A stretch of 25,309 nt of DNA from an uncultured Gemmatimonadota bacterium (GCA_946480845.1 CAMLLJ010000012.1:1-25309), one strand, 5' to 3'; positions 1-8,063 are shown, counted from the first letter of the stretch. Numbers and translations are program-made. Notes: a model not told the origin generated them from the letters alone.

Positions 1-492
1 GCCGAAGGCCGGATCGCGCAGCTCGTCGGTCATGCGGCGGATCGCCTGGGGATCGAACTGCTGTCCGGCATCGGCGAAGACGATGACGTCGGCCCCCGCC
101 GCCGCGCGGACGCCGGCATTGAGCGTGGCCGCCTTCCCGCCCGGAGGGTCCCCCGCCACCACGGCCGCGCGCGCGCCCAGCCGCTCCTCGTACGCCCGGG
201 GCGGATGGGGCGAGCCCGGGTCCACGGTGACGACGATGCGCAAGCGCTCCGGAGGATAGTCGGACGCGAAGAGGTTCTCGATCCGCGCCTCGACGAGCGC
301 CGGATCATCGCGCGTGGCGACGACGACCGCGACGGCGGGCGTTCCGCCCGGTGCCGCGTCGCCGGCTGCGCCGGCGGTTCCCTGCCCGGCCCGGCGTCCG
401 CTCCGCGCCCTGAGCCACATCAGCGCCGGATAGACGATCCAGGCCACCACGAGCAGCCCGAATGCCGCCGCGGCGATGGCCGCGAGGATCAC
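1..492 (-). CDS. Glycosyltransferase family 2, membrane-anchored (3' end beyond window)
   Basis: The first 164 residues of a GT2 glycosyltransferase are visible; the rest runs off the left edge. A hydrophobic segment at about residues 2-26 should anchor it in the inner membrane. The GT-A Rossmann start (PAVAVVVATRDDP, about 52-64) follows, then GGKAATLNAG (about 118-127), the usual nucleotide-sugar region. The acidic metal site reads FADAGQQFDP (139-148), so the common DxD appears as D-A-G, a variant in which the second Asp is absent. The start is GTG at 492, overlapping the stop of the GT4 gene upstream by 4 nt (GTGA), so translation is probably coupled. The context says it adds sugars to the polysaccharide built by this locus. 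The family is clear; the donor and acceptor are not. Confidence 0.85.
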   Translation of the reverse strand, partial: MILAAIAAAAFGLLVVAWIVYPALMWLRARSGRRAGQGTAGAAGDAAPGGTPAVAVVVATRDDPALVEARIENLFASDYPPERLRIVVTVDPGSPHPPRAYEERLGARAAVVAGDPPGGKAATLNAGVRAAAGADVIVFADAGQQFDPQAIRRMTDELRDPAFG

Positions 493-1613
493 CGGACCGC
501 CTCCGCGTAGACCTGCGCGAGCTGTTCCCGGAAGACGCCGAAGGCAAATTCGCGCTCGACCTGCCGCTTCCCGCGCGCGCCCCGCCGGGACCGTTCTTCC
601 GGCGAAGCGGCGAGCCGCCCGATCGCCTCGGCGAATCCCGCCACGTCGTCCGGGTCGAGCAGAATGCCGGCGTCGGAGCTGCCGACCACCTCGGGAATCC
701 CGCCGATGTTGGTGGTCACCACCGGCAGTGAGGCCGCCATCGCCTCCGCGATGACCAGGCCGAACGGCTCGTCGCGGGTCGGCAGCGCGAAGATGTCCGC
801 GCTGGCGAGCAGGTCCGGCACGTCGGCGCGCGAGCCAAGGAAGCGAAACCGGCCGCCCAGCTCCGGCGCCGCCGCGCGCGCCCGCAGCTCGGCGGGATAC
901 TCCGCGTGCGACGCCTTCTCCGGTCCCACCACGAGGAAGTGCAGCCGCGGATGGCTGGGGAGGAGGCGCTCCGCCGCCCCGAGCAGCACGTCGATGCCCT
1001 TCCGCGGCACGATCTGCCCGATGGCCACGACGACCACGTCGCCTTCCCCGATGCCCAGCTCCGCGCGCAGGGAGCGGCCGGAGGCGTAGTAGCCGACGTC
1101 GATCGGATTGTGCAGCACGCGGGCCCGCGCGGCCACGCGGTGGAAGTGCCGGGTCTGCTGCATGTGCGCCTTCGACACGAAGAGCACCCGGCTGGCGATC
1201 AGGTGGTGCAGGTTGTTCCGGTCCACCGTGAGCGGATTGTGCACGTGCAGCACGACCGGGACGCGGAGCAGCCAGGCGGCGAGCGCGAGGTCGTGGTTCC
1301 AGCCGAACTCGTTGATGTGCAGCAGCCCGATGCGCGCGCGCCGGAGTGCGCGCACCTTGCCCGCCACCCGCCGGACCGCCTCGACCGGGCGCCGCCAGGA
1401 GACTTCCCCGGCGGGCCCCTCGAGCAGGGCGACCTCGCGCCGCACCAGCTCCCGGACGAGGGGCCCCTCGCCGACGGCCCAGAAGTACGGCACGACGCGC
1501 GCCCGGTCGAGCGAGTCGATCATGCTCACCAGCACCTTGGGCGAGCCGGTGTCGAACTTGAGGGACCAGTAGTAGTAGAGGACGTGGAGCCGCCCATCGC
1601 CCGCGGCGGTCAT
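489..1613 (-). CDS. Glycosyltransferase family 4 (GT-B fold)
   Basis: The protein has 374 residues, normal for GT4. The N-terminal Rossmann half begins LHVLYYYWSLKFDTGSPKV, the acceptor-side domain with a Gly-rich loop. The C-terminal half has VVVAIGQIVPRKGIDVLL, then the donor-site signature EPFGLVIAE with E282 and E290 as the EX7E pair, then TTNIGGIPEVV. It should act at the cytoplasmic face, moving a sugar from a nucleotide donor to the growing glycan. The start is ATG at 1613, which overlaps the kinase stop (ATGA). A longer reading to 2033 lies inside the kinase gene in another frame and was not used. The donor sugar cannot be told from sequence. Confidence 0.92.
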   Translation of the reverse strand: MTAAGDGRLHVLYYYWSLKFDTGSPKVLVSMIDSLDRARVVPYFWAVGEGPLVRELVRREVALLEGPAGEVSWRRPVEAVRRVAGKVRALRRARIGLLHINEFGWNHDLALAAWLLRVPVVLHVHNPLTVDRNNLHHLIASRVLFVSKAHMQQTRHFHRVAARARVLHNPIDVGYYASGRSLRAELGIGEGDVVVVAIGQIVPRKGIDVLLGAAERLLPSHPRLHFLVVGPEKASHAEYPAELRARAAAPELGGRFRFLGSRADVPDLLASADIFALPTRDEPFGLVIAEAMAASLPVVTTNIGGIPEVVGSSDAGILLDPDDVAGFAEAIGRLAASPEERSRRGARGKRQVEREFAFGVFREQLAQVYAEAVR

Positions 1614-2647
1614 GCGGCCTCGCCGAAGAGCGCCGCCGCGCCTTGCCCGCGGCCCAGGGCCGACGCGAAATCGCCCAGCGCGCCGAGCGCCGGCTTCCAG
1701 TCGGCTTCGGCCCGTCCGGCCAGCAGGAAGCGGCTGGTGATCTCGAGCAGCGCGAACGCGGTACAGCCGAGCGCGGCCGGCACCGGGAGCGCGAGCCGCC
1801 GCCGTGCCTCCTCGAGCACGCGTCGGGTGAAGCCGGCGCGATCGGAGCGGGTCGCGAGCTCGGCGATCCAGCTCGCGCCGCCCGCAGCGCCTGCCGCGGG
1901 CCGGGGCCAGAGCACGTCGCCCGAAGCCCGCGTGAGCTGGACGGCATCCACCATCGGGACCGCCAGGCGGCCGAACAGCTCGAAGTCGAGCAGTACCCAG
2001 GCTTCGCGCGTCCGGATCACGTTCGGGGGCCACAGGTCGCCATGCTGCGGCGCCGGCCCGACCGAGCCGGCGGCAGTGAGGGCAGAGGCGATCCGCTCCA
2101 TGGCCACGGCGTCGAGCCCCGCTCCAGCGACCGAGGCGAGATGCGGCGCCGCTTCCGAGGCGAGATCCACCGGTGGAAGCCCGGGTTGCGATTCGGCAAG
2201 GAGCCTTCCGAGCAGCGACGCCACGTCGAGAATCTCGAGCAATGCCGGCTCGGACGCGCCGGGCCCGATTCGGCGCAGATGTGCGGTGAGAGGCTCTCCC
2301 GCCGCGTAAGCGGCGAGCTGGGCCGCCATCGTCGGTCCCACGCCCATCGCCACCGCGGGTACGTGCCGGCGCCCGGCCGCGCGCGCCGAGAGCTGCTGCA
2401 CGACCGCGGTCTCACGGGCCAGCTCGTCCGCGGCGAGGGGGCGGCACTTGGCGAAATGGCGCGGAGTCCCGTCGCGGGCGAGGAGGAGGAGGTTGAAGCC
2501 GCGCAGGCTGGGCAGCCCCCCGGCTCGGGCACCGGCGATGGGCACGGCGCCGTAGTTCTGCTGCACGATGGCATCGTGCCAGTCCGCGGCGGCGCCGTCG
2601 AGCTGGCGCGCGAGGTCGCGCAGCAGCGCCGCCAGCGAGGCGTTCAC
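1610..2647 (-). CDS. APH/choline-kinase-like phosphotransferase in glycan locus
   Basis: The protein has 345 residues with the protein-kinase-like fold of the aminoglycoside phosphotransferase family. The catalytic loop is HGDLWPPN (202-209: His202, Asp204, Asn209). The metal-binding DFG equivalent is LLDFE with Asp221. FAKCRP holds the likely ATP-contacting Lys67. Family members phosphorylate small hydroxyl compounds or sugars. Inside a polysaccharide operon, a sugar, a glycan end or a polyol is more likely than an antibiotic. The start is GTG at 2647, forming a GTGA overlap with the methyltransferase-like gene; the in-frame extension to 3067 is a shadow of that gene. The tight coupling suggests the two products work together. 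The substrate is unknown. Confidence 0.82.
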   Translation of the reverse strand: MNASLAALLRDLARQLDGAAADWHDAIVQQNYGAVPIAGARAGGLPSLRGFNLLLLARDGTPRHFAKCRPLAADELARETAVVQQLSARAAGRRHVPAVAMGVGPTMAAQLAAYAAGEPLTAHLRRIGPGASEPALLEILDVASLLGRLLAESQPGLPPVDLASEAAPHLASVAGAGLDAVAMERIASALTAAGSVGPAPQHGDLWPPNVIRTREAWVLLDFELFGRLAVPMVDAVQLTRASGDVLWPRPAAGAAGGASWIAELATRSDRAGFTRRVLEEARRRLALPVPAALGCTAFALLEITSRFLLAGRAEADWKPALGALGDFASALGRGQGAAALFGEAA

Positions 2648-3231
2648 GCCGTGCAGAGGCAGATGTGTCCCCGGTAGAGCGCGGGATCGAGCCCCAGCCG
2701 GGCGAGCCGAAGCCGGTCGCGGCGCGCGCTGCCCGCCGCCTGGGCTTCCTCGAACGCCACGGCGGCGGCCCGGCGCGCCGGCACGAACGACCGTGGCGCA
2801 TGCGCGGTCGGCACGGCGAAGTAGCGGCGCACCTCGCGGAAGCCGGCGCGGGCCGCCGCGCGCGCCGCGGCCCGCGTGCCGAGCGAGGCGCGCAGCCGCC
2901 CGGCGAGCGCCGGGTCCGCATACGCGACCAGGCAGAGATTGCCGCCGCCGCCGAGCGCGCGGCGCGCCTCCGCCAGGACCGCGCCGAGCGGAGCGCCCAC
3001 CTGCCGCAGCCGGTCGAGATCGAGTACAACCCAGTCCACCGGTCCCTCCGCCAGCGCCTGCCGCCATTCAGATGCCTCGAATTCCGCCAGCCGGCCCATC
3101 TGCAGCGCGAGCGCGCGGCCCAGCACACCGCCACGCTCGCCGACGTGGACGGCGCGGTCGAAGGAGGCGGACGGCGCGAGCCAGACCCAGTTGGCCGCGG
3201 CACTCGCGATGCCGGCGGAAGGTTCGGTCAG
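2644..3231 (-). CDS. Small SAM-methyltransferase-like protein
   Basis: The protein has about 195 residues and resembles a class I methyltransferase core. It has a strand-loop with glycines (RAVHVGERGG), an acidic residue ending the next strand (LAEFEA), a motif-IV-like strand VDWVVLDLDRL, and the typical LAEARRALGGGG helix-turn followed by LCLVAY. The SAM-binding glycine motif is imperfect, so activity is uncertain. The C-terminal part (HAPRSFVPARR and the RRDRLRLARLGL region) looks specific to its own subfamily. The first GTG is at 3126, but the frame stays protein-like upstream. CTG at 3231, 5 nt after AGGGGG, gives a fuller fold and is preferred, with the start uncertain. It is coupled to the kinase by a 4-nt overlap. 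Confidence 0.65.
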   Translation of the reverse strand: MTEPSAGIASAAANWVWLAPSASFDRAVHVGERGGVLGRALALQMGRLAEFEASEWRQALAEGPVDWVVLDLDRLRQVGAPLGAVLAEARRALGGGGNLCLVAYADPALAGRLRASLGTRAAARAAARAGFREVRRYFAVPTAHAPRSFVPARRAAAVAFEEAQAAGSARRDRLRLARLGLDPALYRGHICLCTA

Positions 3232-3309
3232 TCTGTCCCCCTGCGTCGGGTTGCTCCCGGCCGGCGGCGAGTGCGGCCGGACCGCCCAAATCTAGTCGCC
3301 CCGCGCGGC

Positions 3310-4602
3310 TCAGCCGGCCGCGAAGCGCGCGTCCTGCTCGGCCCGCAGGCGGTCCGCCAGCCGGCCCTGGGGCAGCTCGACATCAGCCCGCGTGATGGCC
3401 TCGTCGCGGCGGATGCTGCGGCGCAGCCGGGCGCCTTCACTGAGGCCCATCGGCAGGAGCCCTTCGCGCGCCGCGATGTCGGCATTCTCCGCCGTGCCGA
3501 AGGTGTGGTACCCGCCGATGCCGTCGAGCAGCGTGCCCGCCTCGAGATCCGTCTTCGCGACCGTGACCACGTCCACCATCAGCCCCGCGCGCGGCTGCAT
3601 CACCGAGTCGCCGAAGTCCACCACCCGCGCCACCGAGAAGGGGACCTCGAAGTGGCAGAGGTGGTAGGGCGTGTAGAAGCTGTAGAGCGGCCCTTCGCCC
3701 AGCTTGTAGAGGTTGAGATAGTGCCGCTGCTTCGGGTCGTCGTGCGCCGCGAGGCAGTAGACGCCGGGATTGGGCTTCGCGCCGACCACGTAGTCCACCG
3801 CACCGCCGATGCGGCGCAGCTCCTCGATGTCGTAGTGCCGGGTCAGCTCGTCCACGTGCCCGGGCCAGTCGAGCCCGTTGCTCATCCCGCGCTGCAGCAC
3901 GCGCATCCCCGTCGCGTTGGCCACGGTGGCCTGCTCGTAGCTGATCTTGGTGCCGTCGGCGAAGCTGGTGACCATCTCCGGCTTCTGCCCCCACTTCTCG
4001 GCGAAGCCGCGCTGGGTGGCGGGCGTCCGGTACGGGTCCTGGAGCCCCTTGATGTTCCCCAGCACCAGCGGCGTGAGCCCGATGCCGACGACGTGCCGGT
4101 AGAGGTTCATCTGGACGCCGGGCTGGTCGCCGTCGCTCGCCGTGTAGATGACGCCGTTCCGATCGGCGTACTGCTTGAGGATGGGGCCCAGCGTGCCCTC
4201 GAGCTCCGCGTTCATGCTGACGACGTGCTTCCGCCGCTCGAAGGCCCGCAGCGACACCCGGGCGCCGTACTCGATGGCGCCGGTCACCTCAATGAGGCAG
4301 TCGATGGATTCCGCATCGGTGAGCAGGTCGGGATCCTCGGTAACGCTGGCCCGCCCGGCGGCGACGTTGTCTTCGAGCTCCGCCAGCCGCGCCACCCGCA
4401 CGGGGGCCACGCCCGCCTCGGCGAAGGCGCGCTCCGCGTTCGCGGCCGTGCGGTTGGCGATCGCCACGAGCCGCATCCCCGGGACCGAGTTGACGATCTG
4501 ATTGGCGATGCCGCGGGCCATGAACCCGGCGCCGATCATCCCGACGCGGATCGGGCGGCCCTCCGCCTCCCGCCGGCGGAGTGCGGTATCGATGATGATC
4601 AC
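3310..4602 (-). CDS. Homoserine-dehydrogenase-like NAD(P) oxidoreductase with C-terminal SAF domain
   Basis: The protein has 430 residues. The N-terminal Rossmann domain has GMIGAGFMARG (21-31), and LVAIANRT follows as the second strand. The middle holds EVTGAIEYGA and HVVSMNAELEGTLGP, as in the COG4091 group of predicted homoserine dehydrogenases. The C-terminus (from about residue 355: LEAGTLLDGIGGYHTFG through LRRSIRRDEAITRADV) fits a SAF domain. COG4091-like proteins are not known to make homoserine in such clusters, so oxidation or reduction of a sugar nucleotide is inferred from the neighbours. The start is GTG at 4602, overlapping the epimerase-like gene's stop by 4 nt (GTGA). The family is confident, the reaction unknown. 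Confidence 0.85.
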   Translation of the reverse strand: MIIIDTALRRREAEGRPIRVGMIGAGFMARGIANQIVNSVPGMRLVAIANRTAANAERAFAEAGVAPVRVARLAELEDNVAAGRASVTEDPDLLTDAESIDCLIEVTGAIEYGARVSLRAFERRKHVVSMNAELEGTLGPILKQYADRNGVIYTASDGDQPGVQMNLYRHVVGIGLTPLVLGNIKGLQDPYRTPATQRGFAEKWGQKPEMVTSFADGTKISYEQATVANATGMRVLQRGMSNGLDWPGHVDELTRHYDIEELRRIGGAVDYVVGAKPNPGVYCLAAHDDPKQRHYLNLYKLGEGPLYSFYTPYHLCHFEVPFSVARVVDFGDSVMQPRAGLMVDVVTVAKTDLEAGTLLDGIGGYHTFGTAENADIAAREGLLPMGLSEGARLRRSIRRDEAITRADVELPQGRLADRLRAEQDARFAAG

Positions 4603-5141
4603 GACGCGCGCGCCGCCACGAAATCCGGCCAGGCGGCGTCCTTGTCCGAGATCACCTCGACCGGGACGGGCCAGGAGATGCCCAGCGCCGGGTCGTTGAA
4701 CCGGATGCCCCGCTCTGCGTCGGGCGCATAGAACTCGCCGACCTGGTAGGCCGCCTCGGTGTCGTCCGCGAGGGTGATGTACCCGTGGGCAAACATCTCA
4801 GGCACGAAGAGCTGGCGCCCGTTCTCGGCCGAGAGCTCGACACCGACATGCTCGAGGAAGGTGGGGCTCTCCGGCCGGAGGTCCACGATGACGTCCCACA
4901 GCGCGCCGCGCGTGCAGCGCACCAGCTTGGTCTCGGCGGCCGGGGCGACCTGGTAGTGCATGCCGCGGAGCGTGCCCTTGCGCGCGTTCCAGGCGATGTT
5001 GGCCTGGGCGATGTCGGGCTTGAGCCCGTGCGCCTCGAACTCGCGCCGGCAGAAGGTGCGCGCGAAGTGGCCGCGCGCATCCTCGCGCCGCTCCGGGTCC
5101 AGGATGAACGCCCCGCTCAGCCGGGTGGGCGTGAACCGCAT
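4599..5141 (-). CDS. RmlC/RfbC-like NDP-4-keto-sugar 3,5-epimerase
   Basis: The protein has 180 residues, typical of the RmlC cupin family. Hallmarks are LRGMHYQ (His62, the general base), AYQVGEFYAP (Tyr132 and Tyr138 region), AERGIRFNDPALGISWP, and ISDKDAAWP (Asp168, partner of the His). Because the catalytic residues are retained, it probably epimerises a 4-keto sugar nucleotide. Rhamnose synthesis is not implied: no rmlA, rmlB or rmlD is visible, and the neighbours point to a CDP-sugar. The start is ATG at 5141, with a GAGGG ribosome site 7 nt upstream that overlaps the previous gene's stop region; the gap to the SDR gene is 10 nt. Confidence 0.9.
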   Translation of the reverse strand: MRFTPTRLSGAFILDPERREDARGHFARTFCRREFEAHGLKPDIAQANIAWNARKGTLRGMHYQVAPAAETKLVRCTRGALWDVIVDLRPESPTFLEHVGVELSAENGRQLFVPEMFAHGYITLADDTEAAYQVGEFYAPDAERGIRFNDPALGISWPVPVEVISDKDAAWPDFVAARAS

Positions 5142-5151
5142 CGGCAGTCCC

Positions 5152-6180
5152 TCACTCGCGCCAGAAGAAGTCCTGGTCGATCTGGCCGGTGTCGATCAGG
5201 TAGTGGATCTGCTTGAGCCGGGTGTGGGCACGGGACTCGAAGAGGTCGCGGGGCATGCGGATGCGCTCGAAGACCTGGAGCAGCTGCTCCGCCCCGCGGC
5301 GCACGTTCCAGCGCGGCGCAAAGCCCGGGAGCTGCGCGGCGATCTTGTCGAAGTTCACCTTGTAGTCGCGCTGGTCCCCGCCCCGCTGGCCGAAGGAGAC
5401 GACGCACCCGGGAAAGGTCTCGCCCACGATGGTGGCGATGTCGCGCACCTGGTAGTTCTCGCCGTTGGCGCCGACGTTGAACGTCTCGGCATGGACGGCC
5501 TCGCGCGGCGCTTCGAGCGCGCAGGCGGCGGCCTGGCAGATGTCGAGCACGTGCACCAGCGGGCGCCAGGGGGTGCCGTCGGAGTCCATGCGGATCTCGC
5601 GGTGGCACCAGGCGAGGCCGGAGAGGTTGTTCACGACGAGGTCGAACCGCTGGCGCGGCGAGGCCCCGTACGCGGTGGCATTGCGCAGGAAGGTGGGCGA
5701 GAAGTCGTCCGACGCCATGGCGCCGACGTCCCGCTCGACCAGCAGCTTGCACTCGGCGTAGGCGGTGAGCGGCTGGGTGTCGCCCTGCTCGTCCTGCGCC
5801 TTGTCGGCGCTCGCGCCGTAGACGCTGCACGAGCTGAAGTAGATGAAGCGGGTGATGCCGGCCTCGCGCGCCAGCCGGGCAAGGCGAACCGAGCCCTGGT
5901 GGTTGATCGCGTAGGTGATGTGGGGCGCAAGCTCGCCGACGGGGTCGTTGCTCAGCTCGGCCAGGTGGAGCACGGCGTCGTGGCCCGCCAGGTCGGCCGG
6001 CTCGAGGCGGCGGATGTCGCGCACCAGCACCCGCGGCAGCGTCCCCACGCCGTTGTAGAGCCATCCGATGCGGTGGAAGCCGGTGTCGCAGCCGGTGACC
6101 TCGTGCCCGCGCTCCATGAGCACGCCCGCGAGCAGGGTGCCGATGTAGCCGTCGCACCCCGTCAGGAAGACCCTCGCCAT
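5152..6180 (-). CDS. Extended SDR nucleotide-sugar epimerase/dehydratase
   Basis: The protein has 342 residues. The cofactor loop is GCDGYIG (8-14), the catalytic serine region is FSSCSVYGAS, and the YxxxK pair is Tyr141/Lys145 in LTAYAECK. LAELSNDPVGEL is a motif of a sub-branch usually labelled only NAD-dependent epimerase. PLVHVLDICQAA and NVGANGENYQV match the substrate-side elements of the extended SDR class. It does not look like canonical CDP-glucose 4,6-dehydratase, though it may take that place in the pathway, since it follows rfbF after only 4 nt and precedes the RmlC-like gene by 10 nt. The precise activity is open. Confidence 0.88.
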   Translation of the reverse strand: MARVFLTGCDGYIGTLLAGVLMERGHEVTGCDTGFHRIGWLYNGVGTLPRVLVRDIRRLEPADLAGHDAVLHLAELSNDPVGELAPHITYAINHQGSVRLARLAREAGITRFIYFSSCSVYGASADKAQDEQGDTQPLTAYAECKLLVERDVGAMASDDFSPTFLRNATAYGASPRQRFDLVVNNLSGLAWCHREIRMDSDGTPWRPLVHVLDICQAAACALEAPREAVHAETFNVGANGENYQVRDIATIVGETFPGCVVSFGQRGGDQRDYKVNFDKIAAQLPGFAPRWNVRRGAEQLLQVFERIRMPRDLFESRAHTRLKQIHYLIDTGQIDQDFFWRE

Positions 6181-6184
6181 CGCG

Positions 6185-6958
6185 TTACCAGACCTTCCAG
6201 GGCGCAGCGCCGGAGGCCCAGAGGTCCTCGAGCAGCTTCCGGTCGCGAAGGGTGTCCATCGGCTGCCAGAAGCCCTCGTGCGGGTACGCGGCGAGGTTGC
6301 CGCTCCGGGCCAGGTCCTCGAGCGGCTCCCGCTCCCAGGTGGTGGCGTCGGACGCGATGAAGTCGATCGCGCCGGGCTCGAGCACGAAGAAGCCGCCGTT
6401 GATGAAGGTCCCGTCGCCGCGGGGCTTCTCGCGGAACCGGTCGATTCGGCGCTGGCCCGGCTCGAGGCTGATCGCGCCGAAGCGGCCCGGCGGCTTCACG
6501 GCCGTCATGGTCGCCAGCACCTTCTCCTCGCGGTGAAAGGCGACCAGCCGGGAGATGTCCACGTTGCCCACGCCGTCGCCGTAGGTGAAGCAGAAGGTCT
6601 CGTCGTCCAGGAAGTCGCGCACCCGCCGGAGCCGCCCGCCGGTCATCGTCTGCTCCCCGGTGTCCACCAGGGTGATGCGCCACGGCTCGGCCCGCTTGTT
6701 GTGCACCTCCATCCGGTTGTTGGCCACGTCGAAGGTGACGTCGGACATGTGGAGGAAGTAGTTGGCGAAGTATTCCTTGATGACGTAGCCGCGATAGCCG
6801 CAGCAGACGATGACGTCGTTGATGCCGTGGGCGGAATAGATCTTCATGATGTGCCAGAGGATCGGCCGCCCGCCGATCTCCACCATCGGCTTGGGCTTGA
6901 CGTCGGTTTCCTCGGACAGGCGGGTGCCCAGCCCTCCGGCGAGTATGACGACCTTCAT
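6185..6958 (-). CDS. rfbF: Glucose-1-phosphate cytidylyltransferase
   Basis: The protein has 257 residues, the usual length for RfbF. It joins CTP and alpha-D-glucose-1-phosphate to give CDP-glucose and pyrophosphate, the entry step to CDP-linked sugars. The N-terminus [18 protein letters not shown] carries the nucleotidyltransferase signature, followed by [32 protein letters not shown] holds the metal-binding Asp, and the [11 protein letters not shown] and [13 protein letters not shown] segments are typical of RfbF rather than RmlA. The chosen ATG at 6958 matches the conserved N-terminus; a longer reading to 7033 overlaps the upstream gene and adds nothing conserved. It commits the operon to a CDP-activated sugar. 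Confidence 0.92.
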   Translation of the reverse strand: MKVVILAGGLGTRLSEETDVKPKPMVEIGGRPILWHIMKIYSAHGINDVIVCCGYRGYVIKEYFANYFLHMSDVTFDVANNRMEVHNKRAEPWRITLVDTGEQTMTGGRLRRVRDFLDDETFCFTYGDGVGNVDISRLVAFHREEKVLATMTAVKPPGRFGAISLEPGQRRIDRFREKPRGDGTFINGGFFVLEPGAIDFIASDATTWEREPLEDLARSGNLAAYPHEGFWQPMDTLRDRKLLEDLWASGAAPWKVW

Positions 6959-6974
6959 GGGGCGGAGGCTCCGG

Positions 6975-7844
6975 TCACGAGGCGGCGCGCGGCAGCCAGC
7001 CCGACCCGGCCGGCAGCACGCGGCTGCGGACATCCTTGAGCAGGAACGGGATCCAGAATTCGCGGTTGGCGCGCCGGTTCCAGCCGTGGCAGCCGAAGGG
7101 CAGCTTGCCCTCGCACAGCTTGTAGCAGTAGTGCGGCTCGAGGCCCCAGCCGAAGGAGAGCGCCTCGGTCACGGGCACCCGCTTGAACTCGGGGTAGTAG
7201 AGATGCGCCCGGATGGCCCAGAAGTTGTCCTCGCCAGCGGGTAGGAACTGCCGCTTGAGCTCCCAGTCCACGCTGTTGAACCGGGGGATCAGCTTGGCGA
7301 GCGCCCAGAAGGCCTTGGCGACGAGCACGGGCCCCTTCGATTCGCGCCGCGCCCCGCGCCAGTACTCCAGCGGGGTGAGTCCCCCTCGCTTCGAGCGCAG
7401 GACGTTGAGGAACGCGTCCACGCGCCGGAGCGAGAACCCTCCGGTCACCGGCGCCTCGAGCGTGGGCGGGTCGGTGTCCATGATGAACCGGACCGGCGCC
7501 ACCCAGTCGTAGCCGCGGGCACACCACTCGGCCAGCTGGTCGGAGAAGACCAGCGCGTCCAGGTGGTACATGAAGATGTACTCGTACTCGGCGAACGCCT
7601 CGTAGAAGAGCGGGTCGATCAGCAGCCGGTTATGCCGGTGCTTGTCGCCGAAGAACCGCGCCGGGAAATGGGCCACACGATAGCCCGGGCGCTCGATCTC
7701 CATCCCCTCCGGCGCCAGCAGGAACCTGTCGTACCCCGACAGGAACTGCTCGGCGTGCCAGAAGGACACCTCCTCGTCGGCCGTGAGCCCGCGCCCGGTG
7801 GGAAGCGGCACGACCACGGCGACGGTTTTCGACTTGCCGCTCAA
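6975..7844 (-). CDS. DUF5672 family protein, glycosyltransferase-like
   Basis: The protein has 289 residues and matches the DUF5672 pattern: [14 protein letters not shown] (Asp96), [17 protein letters not shown] (135-141), GEDNFWA (205-211) and the C-terminal PFGCHGWNR. This layout looks like a GT-A enzyme with a D-containing donor site and an ED pair, so it may be a glycosyltransferase, but I know of no established reaction for the family. The start is chosen as TTG at 7844 because GAGGAG lies 5 nt upstream; ATG at 7907 has no good ribosome site and adds residues of no clear homology. It is the first gene of the minus-strand operon, 16 nt before rfbF. Confidence 0.8.
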   Translation of the reverse strand: MSGKSKTVAVVVPLPTGRGLTADEEVSFWHAEQFLSGYDRFLLAPEGMEIERPGYRVAHFPARFFGDKHRHNRLLIDPLFYEAFAEYEYIFMYHLDALVFSDQLAEWCARGYDWVAPVRFIMDTDPPTLEAPVTGGFSLRRVDAFLNVLRSKRGGLTPLEYWRGARRESKGPVLVAKAFWALAKLIPRFNSVDWELKRQFLPAGEDNFWAIRAHLYYPEFKRVPVTEALSFGWGLEPHYCYKLCEGKLPFGCHGWNRRANREFWIPFLLKDVRSRVLPAGSGWLPRAAS

Positions 7845-7922
7845 TTCCACTCCTCGCGCACGGATCGGTGACTCATTCGCCGGGCCCACTGGCAAACTGC
7901 GAGCCATGAAGGGTCCGACGGG

Positions 7923-7945
7923 ACTTCCGGGGAAGTTTCCCCCGG
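7923..7945. repeat. Overlapping inverted repeats, operator-like
   Basis: ACTTCC-GG-GGAAGT (7923-7936) is a perfect 6-bp inverted repeat. It overlaps GGGGAA-GT-TTCCCC (7929-7942), also perfect. The second can extend outward to CC and GG with one bulged C. The site lies in the divergent promoter region, where a repressor or activator could act on both operons. This is pattern evidence only. Confidence 0.4.
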
Positions 7946-8063
7946 TCGGTCCGGGGCCGCAAGCCTCGCGCAAACCGGCCGATTCCGTGGCGGATCGGCG
8001 TGCTTCTGTAGCGCCCGGGCGACACCCGGACCGGATTGCCGGGTCAACCCCACGGGCACGGGC

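Noticed and set aside
1610..2647. Aminoglycoside resistance gene
   Set aside because: The APH fold is shared with many sugar and choline kinases, and the operon is for glycan synthesis; no mobile context is seen.
2665..4731. Long plus-strand open frame (about 690 codons) opposite the sugar genes
   Set aside because: It is the antisense shadow of well-supported minus-strand genes; the product is His/Arg/Gly-rich without any motif. Long antisense frames are expected at this GC content.
4599..7033. dTDP-rhamnose (rml) pathway
   Set aside because: The nucleotidyltransferase has RfbF rather than RmlA features, and rmlB and rmlD are not visible; only the epimerase is RmlC-like.
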